From positions 1 through 64,000 of the forward strand of contig NZ_SMOD01000017.1 in the NCBI RefSeq assembly GCF_004353905.1: 64,000 bases of DNA, given 5' to 3'. This document shows, piece after piece, positions 52,319 to 59,783 of the stretch. Position numbers and translations under genes: made by a program. Under the pieces are notes generated by a model. It saw only the letters and a list, made by a program, of their open reading frames with translations. It was not told where the DNA came from and ran no database searches. The DNA is from Paraburkholderia guartelaensis. GTDB taxonomy: Bacteria; Pseudomonadota; Gammaproteobacteria; Burkholderiales; Burkholderiaceae. The first letter of the stretch is position 1. Each line of letters begins with the position of its first letter.

Positions 52319-52382
52319 AAAAACGACGCGGAAGTTCGAAGCGTGACACGCATCCGCCAAAAAATATGACATTGGAGACAGC

Positions 52383-53528
52383 ATGAAAATGAAAGTGATC
52401 GCCGCCTCGACGCTCTTTGCGTGGACGGTCGCGGCACACGCGCAATCGTCGGTGACGCTGTATGGCGCCGTCGATACAGGATTGCTGTATCAAAGTGCGA
52501 ATGCGCCGAATTTCCAGTCGAAAGTGAATCTCGGGCACGTGTACGCACTCAAGGACGCGGGGATTTTCACCAGTTTCTGGGGGCTCAAGGGCGTTGAAGA
52601 CATTGGGGGTGGTTATAAGGTCAACTTCAGGCTCCAGGGAGCATTCACCAGTACCAACGGGAAGTTCGGGCTGTCCGACACGCCGGGCGTCAGCGCAATC
52701 TTCAACCAGCAATCGACGATAGGCATCTCTGGTCCTTTCGGCTCGATCGACGCGGGCCGTCAGTTCGTGCCGATAATATTTGCGATGGCCGACACCGACG
52801 TACGAGGCGCGCAATTCTTCGGCAGTATCCTCACCGCATGGCTTGGCATGAATCAGGCTGCGGGCTGGCAGGGCACCAGTACAAACGGAGCGATCGGTGC
52901 GTTGTACGACTCCAACGCGATCGTTTACCAGTCGCCAAAATTTCACGGTCTGTCGCTGGGACTCGAATATGCGCCAGGTGGCGTCGCCGGTCAATTCCAG
53001 GGTGGCACGCGCGAATCGGCAGTGCTCAGGTATGCGAACTATGGTCTCAATCTCTCGGCTGCTTACTACAACGGCCACGACAGCAACCCCTTCACGACGA
53101 CAGCCACCGGCGCGATCATCACGGCACCGTCCACGGGGCGCGATAACAATCGCTTTTACTATTTCGGCGCGATGTACACGTTCCACGACCTGTCAGTATC
53201 GACGTCATACAGCATCGGCAAGGATCCGGCGAACAGCGGTCAATCCGACTTCGAGATGATATCCGGGGGGCTCGGCTACAAGTTCACGCCGTTTTTCAAG
53301 GTCACCTCTGGCTTTTATTACCTCAAGGATCGCAACGTTTCATCCAGTCAATCGGATTCGTACGCGGTGGGCGCCGAATACAGTTTGTCGAGGACCACCA
53401 TCGCCTATGTACAGGTCGGCCATGTCAATAACCGGGGCAAGATGAGCCAGGCGATCGCCTACGCCGCGCCGGTTCCTGAGGGAACCTCCAGCACCGCCGC
53501 GATGATAGGCATTCGGCACACCTTCTGA
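52383..53528 (+). CDS. Gram-negative porin
   Basis: This is a 381-residue outer-membrane porin. The signal peptide ends about residue 20 (AHAQSSVTLYGAVDTG), followed by WGLKGVEDIGGGYKVNFRL, QSTIGISGPFGSIDAGRQF and a C-terminal Phe (IGIRHTF). GGAG precedes the ATG. It lies downstream of the MFS gene (64 bases) and is likely part of the same uptake route. It is a second porin of the window, less alike in the middle than the first (9406-10593). Confidence 0.93.
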   Translation: MKMKVIAASTLFAWTVAAHAQSSVTLYGAVDTGLLYQSANAPNFQSKVNLGHVYALKDAGIFTSFWGLKGVEDIGGGYKVNFRLQGAFTSTNGKFGLSDTPGVSAIFNQQSTIGISGPFGSIDAGRQFVPIIFAMADTDVRGAQFFGSILTAWLGMNQAAGWQGTSTNGAIGALYDSNAIVYQSPKFHGLSLGLEYAPGGVAGQFQGGTRESAVLRYANYGLNLSAAYYNGHDSNPFTTTATGAIITAPSTGRDNNRFYYFGAMYTFHDLSVSTSYSIGKDPANSGQSDFEMISGGLGYKFTPFFKVTSGFYYLKDRNVSSSQSDSYAVGAEYSLSRTTIAYVQVGHVNNRGKMSQAIAYAAPVPEGTSSTAAMIGIRHTF

Positions 53529-53555
53529 TCCCACCGTGGCTGACTGGAGCAATGA

Positions 53556-53939
53556 ATGAAGACAAGCAGGGCACTGAAAATCGCTGTCGGGTTGCTGGTT
53601 GGATCAACCTCCTTTCACGTCTGGGCGCAGGCCAGCGAGAGCGAAGCGCGCACCGTGTCGAAAGGCACAGCGACCGAAGCCTCCGGCAGCGTCACGCAGA
53701 CGAGTAGCCGGAAGGACAATTTTGCGCTGCGCCGCAAGGTCTACGCGGCGATCGCACAGCACAAGGAGATCAATGCGGGCACCATCAGCGTGGTGGTGAA
53801 GCGCGGCGCGGTGACGCTCGACGGGACGGTGGTTGATGCCTCACACATCGATGAGGTGACGGAGATCGCGCAGGGCGTTCCTGGCGTGAGGTCCGTGACC
53901 AACAGGCTGACGGTCAAAACGCCGTTCGGCAGTCAGTAG
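53556..53939 (+). CDS. BON-domain periplasmic protein
   Basis: This is a 127-residue protein with a signal peptide (~1-25, KIAVGLLVGSTSFHVWAQAS) and a C-terminal BON domain (residues ~62-122): VYAAIAQHKEINAGTISVVV, GAVTLDGTVVDASHID and VPGVRSVTNRLTV. BON proteins (OsmY-like) bind membranes and help envelope stability. GGAG lies just before the ATG. Its place between the porin and XdhC gene suggests shared transcription but no clear catabolic role. Confidence 0.88.
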   Translation: MKTSRALKIAVGLLVGSTSFHVWAQASESEARTVSKGTATEASGSVTQTSSRKDNFALRRKVYAAIAQHKEINAGTISVVVKRGAVTLDGTVVDASHIDEVTEIAQGVPGVRSVTNRLTVKTPFGSQ

Positions 53940-53988
53940 GTGCACGTGCATGACGCGGCTCGACTGCGTACCGAAGGAGAATGTGAAC

Positions 53989-55023
53989 ATGAACAGTGTC
54001 GATTTCGAGGTGCTGGAAGCTACGATGCACTGGCTTGATGCAGGCCACCGAATGCTGCTCGTGACGGTGGTGAAGACTTGGGGCTCGTCGCCTCGCCCGG
54101 AGGGGGCGATGCTTGTCCTGCGCGATGACGGTCGTGTGGTGGGCTCCATTTCAGGCGGCTGTATCGAAGATGATCTCATCGACCAGGTGCGTCGGTACGG
54201 CGTCGCGCAAGGGATGCCGGAGGTGGTCGAATATGGCATTAGCGCCGAGGAGGCGCATCGATTCGGGTTGCCTTGCGGTGGCACGATGCAACTCGTGCTT
54301 GAGCCGATTACGCGGCAAAGCCGTATTCAGGCCCTGCACGAAGCGCTCAGTCGTGGCGAACTCGTGGCGCGCACGCTAGACATGACAACGGGTGCCGTCA
54401 CTCTTGGGCCACCGGGGACGACTGACGGTGTGCACTTCGACGGGATGTGTCTGACGACGATTCACGGGCCCCGTTACCGTATGCTCGTTATTGGCGCGGG
54501 ACAACTGTCGCGCTACTTATGCCAGGTCGCGACAGGACTCGACTATCAGGTGGTGGTGTGCGATCCACGCGAGGAGTACGTGCAGACATGGGATGTACCC
54601 GGCACGCAACTCGTGCGCACGATGCCCGACGATACGGTCATGGAAATGAGACCCGACGAACGCAGTGCGATTATTACACTCACGCATGATCCTAAACTCG
54701 ATGATCTCGCGCTGATGGAGGCGCTGAAGACACCCGCGTTTTATGTCGGTGCGCTTGGCTCGCGGCGCAACAATGCTGCACGGCGGGAGCGGCTAAAAGA
54801 GTTCGATCTGAGCGACGCGGAACTTGCACGGTTGCGCGGTCCGGCCGGGATCTATATCGGCAGCCGCACGCCGCCTGAAATCGCGATCTCGATTCTCGCA
54901 GAAGTGACGGCCGCGAAGAATAGTGTGTCGCTGCCGGCAATCCTCCGGGTCGAGCGTGGGAAGACGGCAAAGGCAATCACGAGTGATGACACACCGATCA
55001 GTGCGCTGGATCGTGTTTGGTGA
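53989..55023 (+). CDS. XdhC/CoxI-family molybdenum-cofactor maturation protein
   Basis: This is a 344-residue XdhC protein, which binds molybdenum cofactor, promotes its sulphuration and inserts it into xanthine-oxidase-type enzymes. The N-terminal XdhC_CoxI segment has SSPRPEGAMLVLRDDGRVVGSISGGCIE (quoted in parts: GSISGGCIEDDLI). The C-terminal Rossmann part has VIGAGQLSRYLCQVA and VGALGSRRNNAARRERL. ATG 53989 has AAGGAGA eight bases upstream. It confirms that the operon makes a Mo-hydroxylase. Confidence 0.92.
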   Translation: MNSVDFEVLEATMHWLDAGHRMLLVTVVKTWGSSPRPEGAMLVLRDDGRVVGSISGGCIEDDLIDQVRRYGVAQGMPEVVEYGISAEEAHRFGLPCGGTMQLVLEPITRQSRIQALHEALSRGELVARTLDMTTGAVTLGPPGTTDGVHFDGMCLTTIHGPRYRMLVIGAGQLSRYLCQVATGLDYQVVVCDPREEYVQTWDVPGTQLVRTMPDDTVMEMRPDERSAIITLTHDPKLDDLALMEALKTPAFYVGALGSRRNNAARRERLKEFDLSDAELARLRGPAGIYIGSRTPPEIAISILAEVTAAKNSVSLPAILRVERGKTAKAITSDDTPISALDRVW

Positions 55024-55035
55024 AAGCGGGTTCTC

Positions 55036-55674
55036 TCACGAAACCGGCTTCCGGCGGCGAACTGCAGGCGAAGGCCATGCAGACATCGCAATATCGGCCA
55101 GCCGCTTCAGTGTATCCCTGCATGCCCCATCACAGGCTTGCGCCGACATGCCTTGCACCACGGCGACATAAAAGCGTGCGAGCGCGTCGGTGTCCGTATC
55201 CGGGGCAAGCTCGCCCTCGGAGACGGCACGGTCGAAGCGTGCCTTGATGGTCTGCAGCCCAAGCTCGCGTCGCGCGGAGACCAGTTGGGCGACAGACTCG
55301 CTCTTTTCGGCATGTTGGAGAACGGCAGTCGAAACCATGCAGCCGCGCGGTCTCCCCGCGGCGGTAAAGCGTGCCGCAGCGTCGTGCAGATAGAACGCGA
55401 TCGCATCGCGCGCCGGCAACTTTCCGCCTAGCGCTTCCAGCGCTGCCTTGTTTTCACGCTCGCTGATGTGGTCGACCGCTTGTCTGTAAAGGTCCTCCTT
55501 CGAGCCGTACGTTGCGTAGAGAGACGGCGGCGGGATGCCCATGGCTTCGGTCAGATCGGCGATCGAGGTGCCCTCGTATCCGCGCTCCCAGAACAGCCGC
55601 GCGGCGACATCGAGTCCCACGTCGCGGTCCAGCAACCTCGGCCTGCCGCGTTTCCGGGTGGGTTCGCTCATTTT
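55036..55674 (-). CDS. TetR-family regulator
   Basis: This is a 212-residue TetR repressor of the AcrR/YxaF type. The helix-turn-helix is VAARLFWERGYEGTSIADLT, AMGIPPPSLYATYGSKEDLY. The start is placed at ATG 55674 (MSEPTRKRGRPRLL) rather than the TTG ten codons farther up. It converges with the XdhC gene (13 bases) and diverges from the SDR at 55766. The promoter and palindrome between them at 55698-55738 make it the probable regulator of that SDR. Confidence 0.88.
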   Translation of the reverse strand, partial: KMSEPTRKRGRPRLLDRDVGLDVAARLFWERGYEGTSIADLTEAMGIPPPSLYATYGSKEDLYRQAVDHISERENKAALEALGGKLPARDAIAFYLHDAAARFTAAGRPRGCMVSTAVLQHAEKSESVAQLVSARRELGLQTIKARFDRAVSEGELAPDTDTDALARFYVAVVQGMSAQACDGACRDTLKRLADIAMSAWPSPAVRRRKPVS

Positions 55675-55697
55675 TATATCGAGTCCTATAAAATTCG

Positions 55698-55738
55698 TTG
55701 ACAAGGATCTTTTGACCTTAATATTATAGTGAACACTA
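55698..55738 (+). promoter_or_regulatory. Promoter and candidate TetR operator of the SDR gene
   Basis: TTGACA (55698-55703) and TATTAT (55722-55727) lie 18 bases apart, a good sigma-70 promoter. TAGTGAACACTA (55727-55738) is a near-palindrome with 5-base arms that overlaps the -10 end and start site, where a TetR protein could block transcription. It is similar to the 41961-41977 element (shared TATAGTG and CACTA). Confidence 0.65.
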
Positions 55739-55765
55739 CTAATTCAGTCATGAAAGGAGTGGTCG

Positions 55766-56539
55766 ATGTCTGCAAAACTTTCAAACAAGGTGGCCCTTAT
55801 TACGGGAGGCTCGCGTGGCATCGGCCGTGCAGTAGCACTGGCCTTTGCGAGAGAAGGGGCTGCGCTCATCGGTGTTCACTATGGCGCCAATCAGGATGCG
55901 GCCAACGCCACCGTCCGCGAAATCGAAGCGCTCGGGACGAAAGCCGTCGCTATCGAAGCGGACCTGAGTCGCGGGAAGGAAGCGACGGACAGTATCTGGG
56001 ATCAGTTCAAGGCAGCTGCGATCGCCGCCACGGGCGAGCCGCGGCTGGACATTCTCGTCAACAATGCTGGCGTGGCACCGGCCATCGCGCTGTCTCAGAC
56101 GAGTGAGTCCGTATTCGACGAGGTCCTGACGATCAACTTCAAGGCGCCATTCTTCCTGATTCAGGCTATTGCCGATCACATCCGCGACAATGGACGAATC
56201 ATCAACGTTTCGACGGGCTTTACGCGTGTCGCGGCTCCAACGCATCCGGCCTACGCCGCATCGAAAGGTGCCATTGAAACGCTGACGCTGGCCCTTGCCC
56301 CTGAGTTCGGTCCTCGCGGCATCACGGTGAATGCGGTCATGCCGGGTGTGACGGAGACCGACATGAACGCGGCGTGGATCAAGATACCGGAGGCACGTGC
56401 CGGCGCAGAGGCCATGTCGGTGTTCTCGCGAGTGGGCCAACCTGTCGATGTGGCAGACGTCGTCACCTTCCTCGCATCGAACGAGGCACGCTGGACGACG
56501 GGGCAGGTGATCGACGCGACCGGCGGTGCGCGGCTCTAA
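55766..56539 (+). CDS. SDR-family NAD(P)-dependent oxidoreductase
   Basis: This is a 257-residue classical SDR. The cofactor loop TGGSRGIG starts at 13, NNAG is at 99-102, catalytic S149, Y163 and K167 (YAASK) are all present. GRA after the loop with VHYGAN and NQDAAN fits NADPH use. ATG 55766 follows AAAGGAG. It is controlled, by position, by the divergent TetR; such pairs often deal with reactive carbonyls or quinones. Substrate unknown. Confidence 0.9.
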   Translation: MSAKLSNKVALITGGSRGIGRAVALAFAREGAALIGVHYGANQDAANATVREIEALGTKAVAIEADLSRGKEATDSIWDQFKAAAIAATGEPRLDILVNNAGVAPAIALSQTSESVFDEVLTINFKAPFFLIQAIADHIRDNGRIINVSTGFTRVAAPTHPAYAASKGAIETLTLALAPEFGPRGITVNAVMPGVTETDMNAAWIKIPEARAGAEAMSVFSRVGQPVDVADVVTFLASNEARWTTGQVIDATGGARL

Positions 56540-56796
56540 GCATTCCGCCCCCTGGCATAAAGGCCGCACTGGGACAAAATCACCGTGCCAGGACAATATG
56601 GAAAGCTCGCGGGCGTGAGCTGAGGGGGGACATATTCCTGGCCGGCAGTGTGTCGGTGCCAGCGCGTCGGTGCAGCGCACCTCGCGGATTTTTCCGAGGA
56701 AGCGAGGCTCTACGCGGGTTAGACTGGAAAGGAGCATCCACCGATTTCTCTCTCGTAACAGAACTCAAAAACGAGCGTATTACGAGGAAGGAAAGC

Positions 56797-57383
56797 ATGG
56801 AACCCAAACGCGCCAAAGTGCTCACCCCGCGAAATTTCGTCACCTCTTACGCGCTACCGAAGCGACGAGCCGCTTCCCCGAGCGTGACACGCTGATCCTC
56901 CTACTCGGCGTGACATGCGGTAAGCGCATAACAGAAATTGCACGCGTCGAGGTGCATCATGTGCTCTCGCGACGGGGCACGCGGCAGGAGGAAATTTCTT
57001 TGCCCGGCCAGATGACAAAGGGTTGTCGCCCGCGCTGCGTGTTCCTTTCTCATCCAAGACTGATCCAGACACAAAAAGGAGGTGCATTCGAACCGAGCGT
57101 GAAGCGCAGAGTGAACTTCGCAGGCGAGTCAATTGAATATCTTGCCGCTGACAGCTTGCAGAACTACATCACGAGCCTGTATCGAGCGGCAGGTCTTGGT
57201 AGGGGATTTAGCAGCCACAGCGGGCGAAGAACGTTTGCTAGCCGCCTCGTAACGCAGGGGCAGTTGCTCGAAACCGTACGGATGCTCCTCGGCCATTAGC
57301 ATCTAGATCACGTCGCTCCATATTTGGATGTATCGCAGCGACAGCTACATGAAGCTGTCGCAGCGATCGACCTATCCTGTTGA
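56797..57383 (+). pseudogene. Small tyrosine-recombinase (integrase), frameshifted and with an amber stop
   Basis: A start at 56797 (MEPKRAKVLTPRNF, AGGAAGGA upstream) runs into a frame change near 56840. The +2-shifted frame continues as TLILLLGVTCGKRITEIARV (first Arg), MTKG (Lys) and SHSGRRTFASRL (H-x-x-R), then LLGH and an in-frame TAG at 57297-57299. After it HLDHVAPYLDVS (catalytic Tyr) goes on to TGA 57381-57383. All five or six active-site positions are thus recognisable, but two lesions separate them. It is a decayed mobile-element gene near the end of the TetR/SDR module. Confidence 0.72.
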
Positions 57384-57555
57384 TGCGTTTTGCATAAATT
57401 GCGGTTAGGTTCGTCATTTGGATCTACAGTCTCGTGCGCAGATGCCGATAAAGAAGGGTTGGGCGAGAGAAGGCAACGGATTTCGGAGATTTGCCGGTGG
57501 TACTTCTTGTATCGACGAACCGCGGAAAGAGGAAGAAAACAAGGAGAAGACGAGA

Positions 57556-57903
57556 ATGGATCGGGCGACTTTATCGCGGCTGCGTCAAACTATTGACGAC
57601 CTGGAACGCTTATCGGTGACTCTTCCCCAAAAGAGTGAGGAAGTCATATTCCTTGCTCGGATCATTCATCAGTTGCAGATCCTTCAGGACACGGTCATTG
57701 CGGGGGATGCCCGCGAAACTGTATTTGTGTGCTCAGAGCAGATTGCGTCGATCGGGCGCTCGCGTGAGACGTTCGTGCGTGTTGCTGGCCTCGTCCTGTA
57801 TGCCCAGGCAGTCGAGAATCTGACGGCGCTACAGAAGGAGGCGCACGTTTTCGCCGCCATTCAGCCGCAACATCACGGACCTGGCAAGATGATTCACGGG
57901 TAA
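57556..57903 (+). CDS. Hypothetical helical protein
   Basis: This is a 115-residue protein, beginning MDRATLSRLRQTIDDLERLS and LPQKSEEVIFLARIIHQL, mostly alpha-helical by heptad-like spacing of Leu/Ile. ATG 57556 has AAGGAG about ten bases upstream; a longer frame to 57418 is not needed. No signal peptide or family was recognised. It precedes two small exported proteins on the same strand, so co-transcription is possible. Confidence 0.6.
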   Translation: MDRATLSRLRQTIDDLERLSVTLPQKSEEVIFLARIIHQLQILQDTVIAGDARETVFVCSEQIASIGRSRETFVRVAGLVLYAQAVENLTALQKEAHVFAAIQPQHHGPGKMIHG

Positions 57904-57936
57904 TCAGCGCGCTTCCAACGGACAACGAGAAGAAAG

Positions 57937-58395
57937 ATGAAGGCATCGTTTGTTGGTGTGGTTGTGCTCGCCTCAGTCTTGACCGCAGTTCCCGCGCTGG
58001 CTGAGAAACCGGTAGAGTCAGGGCAGAAACGATCGCACGAGGCAGTTTGGTGGTCTCGTGGCGTGGTCCTCGAACGAAGGGCTACTGACGGCAGTTGGGC
58101 TGTTCGATGGTTTGACGATCTTACAGTGCGCGGGGCATCGAAGGTCTACGCGGGAAATGAGAAGGATGAGCCGCTCGTCGAGATTACCGCGCTTCGCTCC
58201 GAGGATGACTCCATTGCCTCGCGTTCGATCACCGTCAGCTGCCTGGGCAATTACGAAAAGCGGGTCATCGTAGCAGCTGATGTGGTTGATGGGGACGAGC
58301 TCAAGCAGGTCTGGATGCAGCAGTTCAGATGCGGCGATAGTGAATGGCGAGTGAGAACCGCCAATGCGGCGAGATTGCCTTCGACCGACCACTGA
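57937..58395 (+). CDS. Hypothetical exported protein
   Basis: This is a 152-residue protein with a clear signal peptide, FVGVVVLASVLTAVPALAEK, cut near residue 22. The mature part has two Cys (about residues 106 and 132), which could form a disulphide, and strands such as VVLERRATDGSWAVRWFDDL. No family recognised. GAGAAGAAAG lies before ATG 57937. It is 33 bases after the helical protein and 57 bases before the lipoprotein, so the three may be an operon. Confidence 0.6.
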   Translation: MKASFVGVVVLASVLTAVPALAEKPVESGQKRSHEAVWWSRGVVLERRATDGSWAVRWFDDLTVRGASKVYAGNEKDEPLVEITALRSEDDSIASRSITVSCLGNYEKRVIVAADVVDGDELKQVWMQQFRCGDSEWRVRTANAARLPSTDH

Positions 58396-58452
58396 TAACG
58401 GAAAACAACGCAGGAAAGCGGCAGTGCCATCGAGCGGCCGCGTTCGAAGAAC

Positions 58453-58794
58453 GTGAGAAATGGATTGAAGAGCATCGCCGTAGTGGCACTCCTAATCATC
58501 AGCACATCGTCGCTTTTGGTTGCCTGCGGAAAAAAGACTGGGGACGAGTTCGTCGGATCGTGGAAAGTTAAGGACGATATCGACTCGACAATTATCGCTC
58601 GCAGCGGCTACGATTTTGTTGTCACGAATACCGGCGATACGTCGAGCAGGATGTTTTTCCGCTACGAGCACGGAATTCTCGTAATGAAGGGTTCTGCCGG
58701 AATGCTGGAGATACGCTACGACAGGATCCACGACGCGATCGTCGCATTCACCCCCGGTTTTCCGGTGGAAATCGTACTGCCCCGGGTCAAATAG
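58453..58794 (+). CDS. Putative lipoprotein
   Basis: This is a 113-residue protein with a lipoprotein signal: basic start, hydrophobic IAVVALLIISTSSL and lipobox LVAC (Cys near residue 25). The mature part is FVGSWKVKDDIDSTIIARSG, RMFFRYEHGILVMKG, similar in plan to DUF-type outer-membrane lipoproteins that monitor a ligand. The start is GTG 58453 with AAGAA upstream. No known function; its neighbours are also exported. Confidence 0.65.
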   Translation: MRNGLKSIAVVALLIISTSSLLVACGKKTGDEFVGSWKVKDDIDSTIIARSGYDFVVTNTGDTSSRMFFRYEHGILVMKGSAGMLEIRYDRIHDAIVAFTPGFPVEIVLPRVK

Positions 58795-58941
58795 GCGGGT
58801 GAGCGTCGTTCGCTTGCATCGAGATCCTTGCGATGACAAAGCCATTGACGGAGTCGATTTCGTATAAGCGACTGCATTCGATGAACGGCGTGGGTCGGCA
58901 AAGCTGTTCTCATACCGCCGGCTTCCTTCATCGAACTGCGG

Positions 58942-59151
58942 CTAGCGCCGCCCGCTACGACCCCATACATAGCGCACCCACCGCTGCCACCGGCTTTGCG
59001 GCGGCATCTGCGAGTTGTGCGCAGACTGCGCTTCGCGGTCGCGCTGGACGGACTTCTGCACCTGTTCGTGGATCTGCCGCAAAGTCATGCCGCCAGGGCC
59101 CTTGAGTTTGTCGTGATCGGGAGCAGGATCGCAATCGGGATTGTCTGTCAT
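58942..59151 (-). CDS. Hypothetical small polar protein
   Basis: This is a 69-residue protein from ATG 59151: MTDNPDCDPAPDHDKLKGPG, MTLRQIHEQVQKSVQRDRE and a Trp/Arg-rich tail (RWQRWVRYVWGRSGRR). Its charge pattern and Trp tail are coding-like, but its ribosome site is weak and no family was recognised. It converges with the lipoprotein gene and lies just before the ACT protein gene on the other strand. Confidence 0.45.
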   Translation of the reverse strand: MTDNPDCDPAPDHDKLKGPGGMTLRQIHEQVQKSVQRDREAQSAHNSQMPPQSRWQRWVRYVWGRSGRR

Positions 59152-59313
59152 GAAGGTCGCCCGTTTGTGATGAGACGACTTGATCTTGATACAGATGCGT
59201 AGTGCCAGCAAGCTGGACGCGGATTGCCGGCTGGCGCGTACTCCGACAGGCCTTGCCGGCGCGCCGTTCGTGAAGTAGATTTTTTCAATGAGGTCCGAGG
59301 CTGGGGAACTGCC

Positions 59314-59736
59314 ATGGAACTGAGCGTGGAACGTGTCGATGTTTGGGTAGCGACGATCGACGACAAACCGGGCGGGCTTGCGAAGGTATTAAGCGTGTTG
59401 CGGGATGCCGGTGTCGATTTGCAGTTCATCGTGGCACGCCGCGCGCCGGAGGCGTCGGGTAAGGGGGTCGTGTTTGTCGCGCCGATAGAGGGAGACAGTG
59501 CGATCCGCGCCGCCACCAAGGTGGGGTTCAGTGTCACCCCTAGCCTTCACTCCATCCGGGTAATGGGTCTGGACCAGTTGGGTGTCATCGCACAACTGAC
59601 CTCGATGTTGGCTGATGGGGGGATCAACCTCCGCGGGGTCTCGGCCGCTGTACTTGGCACGCAGTTCGTTGCCTATCTCGCCGTCGACTCGTTGGGCGAT
59701 GCCGAAAACGCGATCGACATCCTGCAAAGGGCCTGA
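59314..59736 (+). CDS. Two-ACT-domain regulatory protein
   Basis: This is a 140-residue protein made of two ACT domains: DVWVATIDDKPGGLAKVLSV... (~8-38) and SIRVMGLDQLGVIAQLTSML (~85-105), each with the Gly that binds small ligands. ACT domains sense amino acids. ATG 59314 with GGGGA upstream gives a clean domain start; a longer frame upstream is unlike the family. Function unknown; it may regulate amino-acid enzymes by contact. It converges with the UPF0182 gene. Confidence 0.85.
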   Translation: MELSVERVDVWVATIDDKPGGLAKVLSVLRDAGVDLQFIVARRAPEASGKGVVFVAPIEGDSAIRAATKVGFSVTPSLHSIRVMGLDQLGVIAQLTSMLADGGINLRGVSAAVLGTQFVAYLAVDSLGDAENAIDILQRA

Positions 59737-59783
59737 AGCGATATGGCCGCGCAGCGGGGTAATTCAGCCGGATTTCCTTCTGG

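Noticed and set aside
57297..57299. Amber codon as programmed recoding in the integrase
   Set aside because: The same gene has a separate frameshift, so simple decay is the better explanation; kept only as a finding to check.
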